A stretch of 64,000 nt of DNA from assembly GCA_035771165.1 (NCBI GenBank), contig JAWNZC010000367.1:1026001-1090000 (forward strand). The letters run 5' to 3'. Positions within the stretch are counted from its first letter, which is position 1. Each line of letters starts with the position of its first letter. The translations under genes were made by a program, and so were the position numbers. Source of the stretch: Paragorgia papillata. Lineage: Eukaryota; Cnidaria; Anthozoa; Scleralcyonacea; Coralliidae. The notes beneath the pieces were generated by a model that was not told where the DNA came from, did no database searches, and saw nothing but the letters and a program-made list of their open reading frames with translations. This document shows positions 61,401 to 64,000 of this stretch, in pieces.

Positions 61401-62319
61401 TCAGCAAAGGACATTCGCGTAGGAAATTTCTCGGTGTCCGCTTGGCTATAAGTAATGAGATCAACCTTTCGAATTTCACGCGAACCCAGCTCGCCTTGGT
61501 CACAATCAGCTGAGGAACAGTCGCTTTCGTAGTTGGATATCAGATCCATTTGGCCAAATAAAAATTAATGTGATAGTTACAGTAATAGCGAGATATCAAG
61601 ACAACCGAACGAGATGGCGTACGCAAACTCTTCACTGACGAGTGTAACCTTATCCTTTACTCAGCCCAGGCCTCTATATTTTTCACATTTATAACGCCAT
61701 CACAATTCACAATGTAGGTGGAAAGATGTAACACATTCAATTACAACACATACTTTCATTTCTGTGGTGGTTAGCGTTTTCAAAACCAATAAATACATGA
61801 GAGTGTAGTTACGTTTGTAAGAGGTGCTTGCGTTTCACTGAAAAACTATTTAGGAAATGTCGTTTTTTTAAAGAATTTCCTTACAAAAATACAGCATTAG
61901 AAATTCATGTCAGCAAATGTCATTCTGCAGTTCGAAAATGTCACAGCAAGTCATTTATCACTAAAAAATAGTATCGTGTCACGTAAAAACCTTTAAATTG
62001 TGACAACTTTCGTAACAAGTAGCTCTTTTTTTAGTTCAGACAATCAGTGACAAATAAACGTGGGACACGTTAACTAACAGCCCATACTATTATAAAATAT
62101 TATAAATTAAAGTGTTTAACCCCCCTCCCCCCTTTCAATGTTGCAGTGATTCAAGGAGAAATCCGCAACAATGGTACGGTGACATGGAAAACATCTTTTT
62201 GCATATTCAACATTGAATAGGGGGTAGGGGGCGCAATCATTATTTGCAGTGCAAATGTCCCAATAATTGTGTCACTGATTGTAGCAACAACAAAAGGCCA
62301 ACACCATTCCTTTCCCAAA

Positions 62320-62454
62320 TCATCTTTGTCTTCTTTTTTCACAGTGGGAAAGACAACACCAAATTGCTACTATTCTGCATGGATAGTTTCAGACCCTTTT
62401 ATACATTCTCTGATCAACGTTAATTACACACCAGGTGGTAAAACGTGTGGATGA
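62320..62454 (+). CDS. Candidate terminal exon of a small cysteine-containing protein
   Basis: A strong acceptor (CTTTGTCTTCTTTTTTCACAG, ending about 62342) precedes an open stretch GKTTPNCYYSAWIVSDPF, then INVNYTPGGKTCG and TGA (62452-62454). Two Cys, an NXT-like site, no frame upstream because the tandem array begins there. The matching upstream exon was not found. Not recognised. Confidence 0.4.
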   Translation, partial: SSLSSFFTVGKTTPNCYYSAWIVSDPFIHSLINVNYTPGGKTCG

Positions 62455-64000
62455 TATACGCTATATACTATATGATTAATGTCATGTATCAGACACAGTT
62501 TAACGTTACTCTATATAGCTTAAACGTTTTTGAACGTATTTAAAAAGTTACTGTTTATGACTCATTTACAGTTATTTTAAAGCTACGTTAAAAAATGTTT
62601 AAGCTGGAGCAGAGTTAAACTTCAACTGGCTGCGTTTGGAATTTATTTTTTCATGTAATCTTTAGTAGTACATTTTAATTAGCTGCATCAATTCGGCTTG
62701 CATTAGCCGCAATCTTACAAGAGATCTATATTTGGAAGACAGACAAAGGAAGGGTATATACTATAGTCATAACATGATTTAGCTAAGCTGCTGTTTTAAT
62801 ATTGACCATTGTTTAAAGAAACTCGTAATGATTGCACCAAAAGATAATTAGAGATGGATAAAATTTTAAAAAAAATTACTAAGCGTGACCCTCGTTAACG
62901 ATATTCCGTTCAAATGAAACAGTAAACGGATGGTAAAGTTTTAAAGGCAACCGTTTAAACGCTATTGGCTAAGCGTTTAAACGGTTTTGGTGAAGCAATT
63001 TAAACGGTTTTTGGCAATGCGAACTTTTTATTTTTTGATTGGCTTTGGAATATTTGGACTATAGATAAAAATAATGAAAGCAAATTGAAAAGGTGGTAAA
63101 CTGCCGAGATTAGTTTTACTAATGAAATACTAACATTTCGAGTGGAGCCGTTAATCAGAGTTAAAGCTAATCTCGGCAGTTTATCACATATTTACTTTAC
63201 TCTATATCCAAAACAATGTCTACGCAAGCATGCAGCATTCTACTTTTTCACACATAGATAAAGAAATTAGCTCGCCTCTGTTCAACTACCTCACAAAAAA
63301 CCTTATATGGTAATAATTTACAGTAAAAGCCCGTATATAAGAATCTAGGTTTTAATGTTTTTCCAAGTTAGCCTAGAAAGGTTCTTATCTATTTGGTATC
63401 TATACTACTGCAACTACAGTGCCTGTACTCTACACTGGTAATTGATAACTGTTACTACTATTGATAAGAGTCTAAACTGTACTCATTGAAACTATAAATC
63501 TATAATCAGTTATTTGTGTACAGTATATCATTTTTTTATGTTGAAATTACAAGAGATTGAAAGAGGTTATGTATCTTTTGAACTAATGGCCCTAAATTGC
63601 GATTTTACATGCAACAGCTGCTAGTGGCACGACGCGTTTAAATGAATATTTTTTGGTGGTGCTATGCTTCACTTAGCATTTACTTAACGCGCTGTTAAGC
63701 CTCTCTTCCTGTCATTGCAGCTATAGCTACGAGTACTTGCATCTAAGTACCCATAAAGAGAAAACAAGTTCTTCTAGTTGTTTTTAATTAGGTATTATTA
63801 TTAAGCACGCGTGACGAGCTGCGAGTCAGTTTCTGCCATGATTGAATGACGCTTAACACCGGGCAATTTTTCTCGCAAGGTCCTTGGCAGCGATGCTAGA
63901 AAATCGCCTCGTGTGACACTTGTAGTTTGAAATATAGTTACATTTCAGTTCTCTCGACTCCATAGCGTACATCTGAAATCCTAAAGCAACTATAGCAATG
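62455..64000. other. Region without recognised gene
   Basis: Contains three GTTTAAACG words at about 62950-63005, a foldback with AAACTGCCGAGATTAG arms (63099-63183), and a TATAAGAA/GGTTCTTATCTATTTGG relative (63325-63406). The window ends mid-sequence. Confidence 0.45.

Larger units (their letters stand above)
55684..62282. repeat. 2.12-kb tandem repeat, three units plus a partial fourth
   Basis: Unit starts at 55684, 57805, 59924 and 62040 (spacings 2121, 2119 and 2116). Copies differ by rare single-base indels only. The array begins with ACAATCAGTGAC and ends with its complement GTCACTGATTGT. Each unit has a segment of about 245 bp bounded by that inverted 12-mer, then about 1.87 kb of spacer. 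Confidence 0.97.

Noticed and set aside
63721..63787. Possible last exon (strong CTTCCTGTCATTGCAG acceptor, then YSYEYLHLSTHKEK to a TAA)
   Set aside because: Attractive splice site but only 22 codons, with no upstream exon or recognisable family.
1..64000. CRISPR arrays, operons, bacterial promoters or phage
   Set aside because: Spliced genes, SINEs and LTR elements show a eukaryotic genome; the tandem arrays lack the repeat-spacer pattern.

Overview
The window is eukaryotic and almost certainly metazoan: AT-rich, intron-split genes, very dense short inverted-repeat transposons (MITEs), a BEL/Pao LTR retrotransposon, a DIRS-type element, 5S- and tRNA-derived SINEs and many microsatellites. 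The mix suggests a cnidarian or similar marine invertebrate. That placement is inference; no marker gene here fixes the taxon.

Layout. (1) 1-4.1 kb, + strand: the last three coding exons of ISY1, a spliceosome-associated factor. (2) 7.2-30.5 kb, - strand: a DEG/ENaC/ASIC-family sodium channel rebuilt here from 11 small exons with canonical GT/AG sites and matching phases (558 codons from the first Met, including the stop). It is intact except for one in-frame TGA in the first transmembrane segment. Its introns are packed with insertions: nested terminal-inverted-repeat elements, a MITE carrying a tRNA-like sequence, 5S-derived SINEs, long hairpins, a LINE remnant, a DIRS remnant and a small putative + strand gene (18.3-19.85 kb). 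(3) 30.5-40.7 kb: no gene seen; MITEs and a 3.5 kb inverted-repeat element. (4) 40.8-46.75 kb: a nearly intact BEL/Pao retrotransposon with 273-bp LTRs differing at 3 sites and one 1,734-codon gag-pol frame. (5) 46.75-55.5 kb: repeats, including diverged direct copies of a roughly 1 kb unit, and two candidate small coding stretches. (6) 55.68-62.28 kb: a 2.12 kb tandem repeat, three full units plus part of a fourth, flanked by two outward-facing candidate terminal exons of small cysteine-containing proteins. (7) 62.3-64 kb: mostly unassigned.

The only well-supported cellular genes are ISY1 (pre-mRNA splicing) and the sodium channel (membrane excitability or peptide/proton-gated conductance). 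They are neighbours in tail-to-tail orientation with no evident functional link. The strongest points for follow-up are the TGA in the channel, the tRNA-bearing MITE, the nested transposons of channel intron 10, and the 2.12 kb array with its flanking exons.
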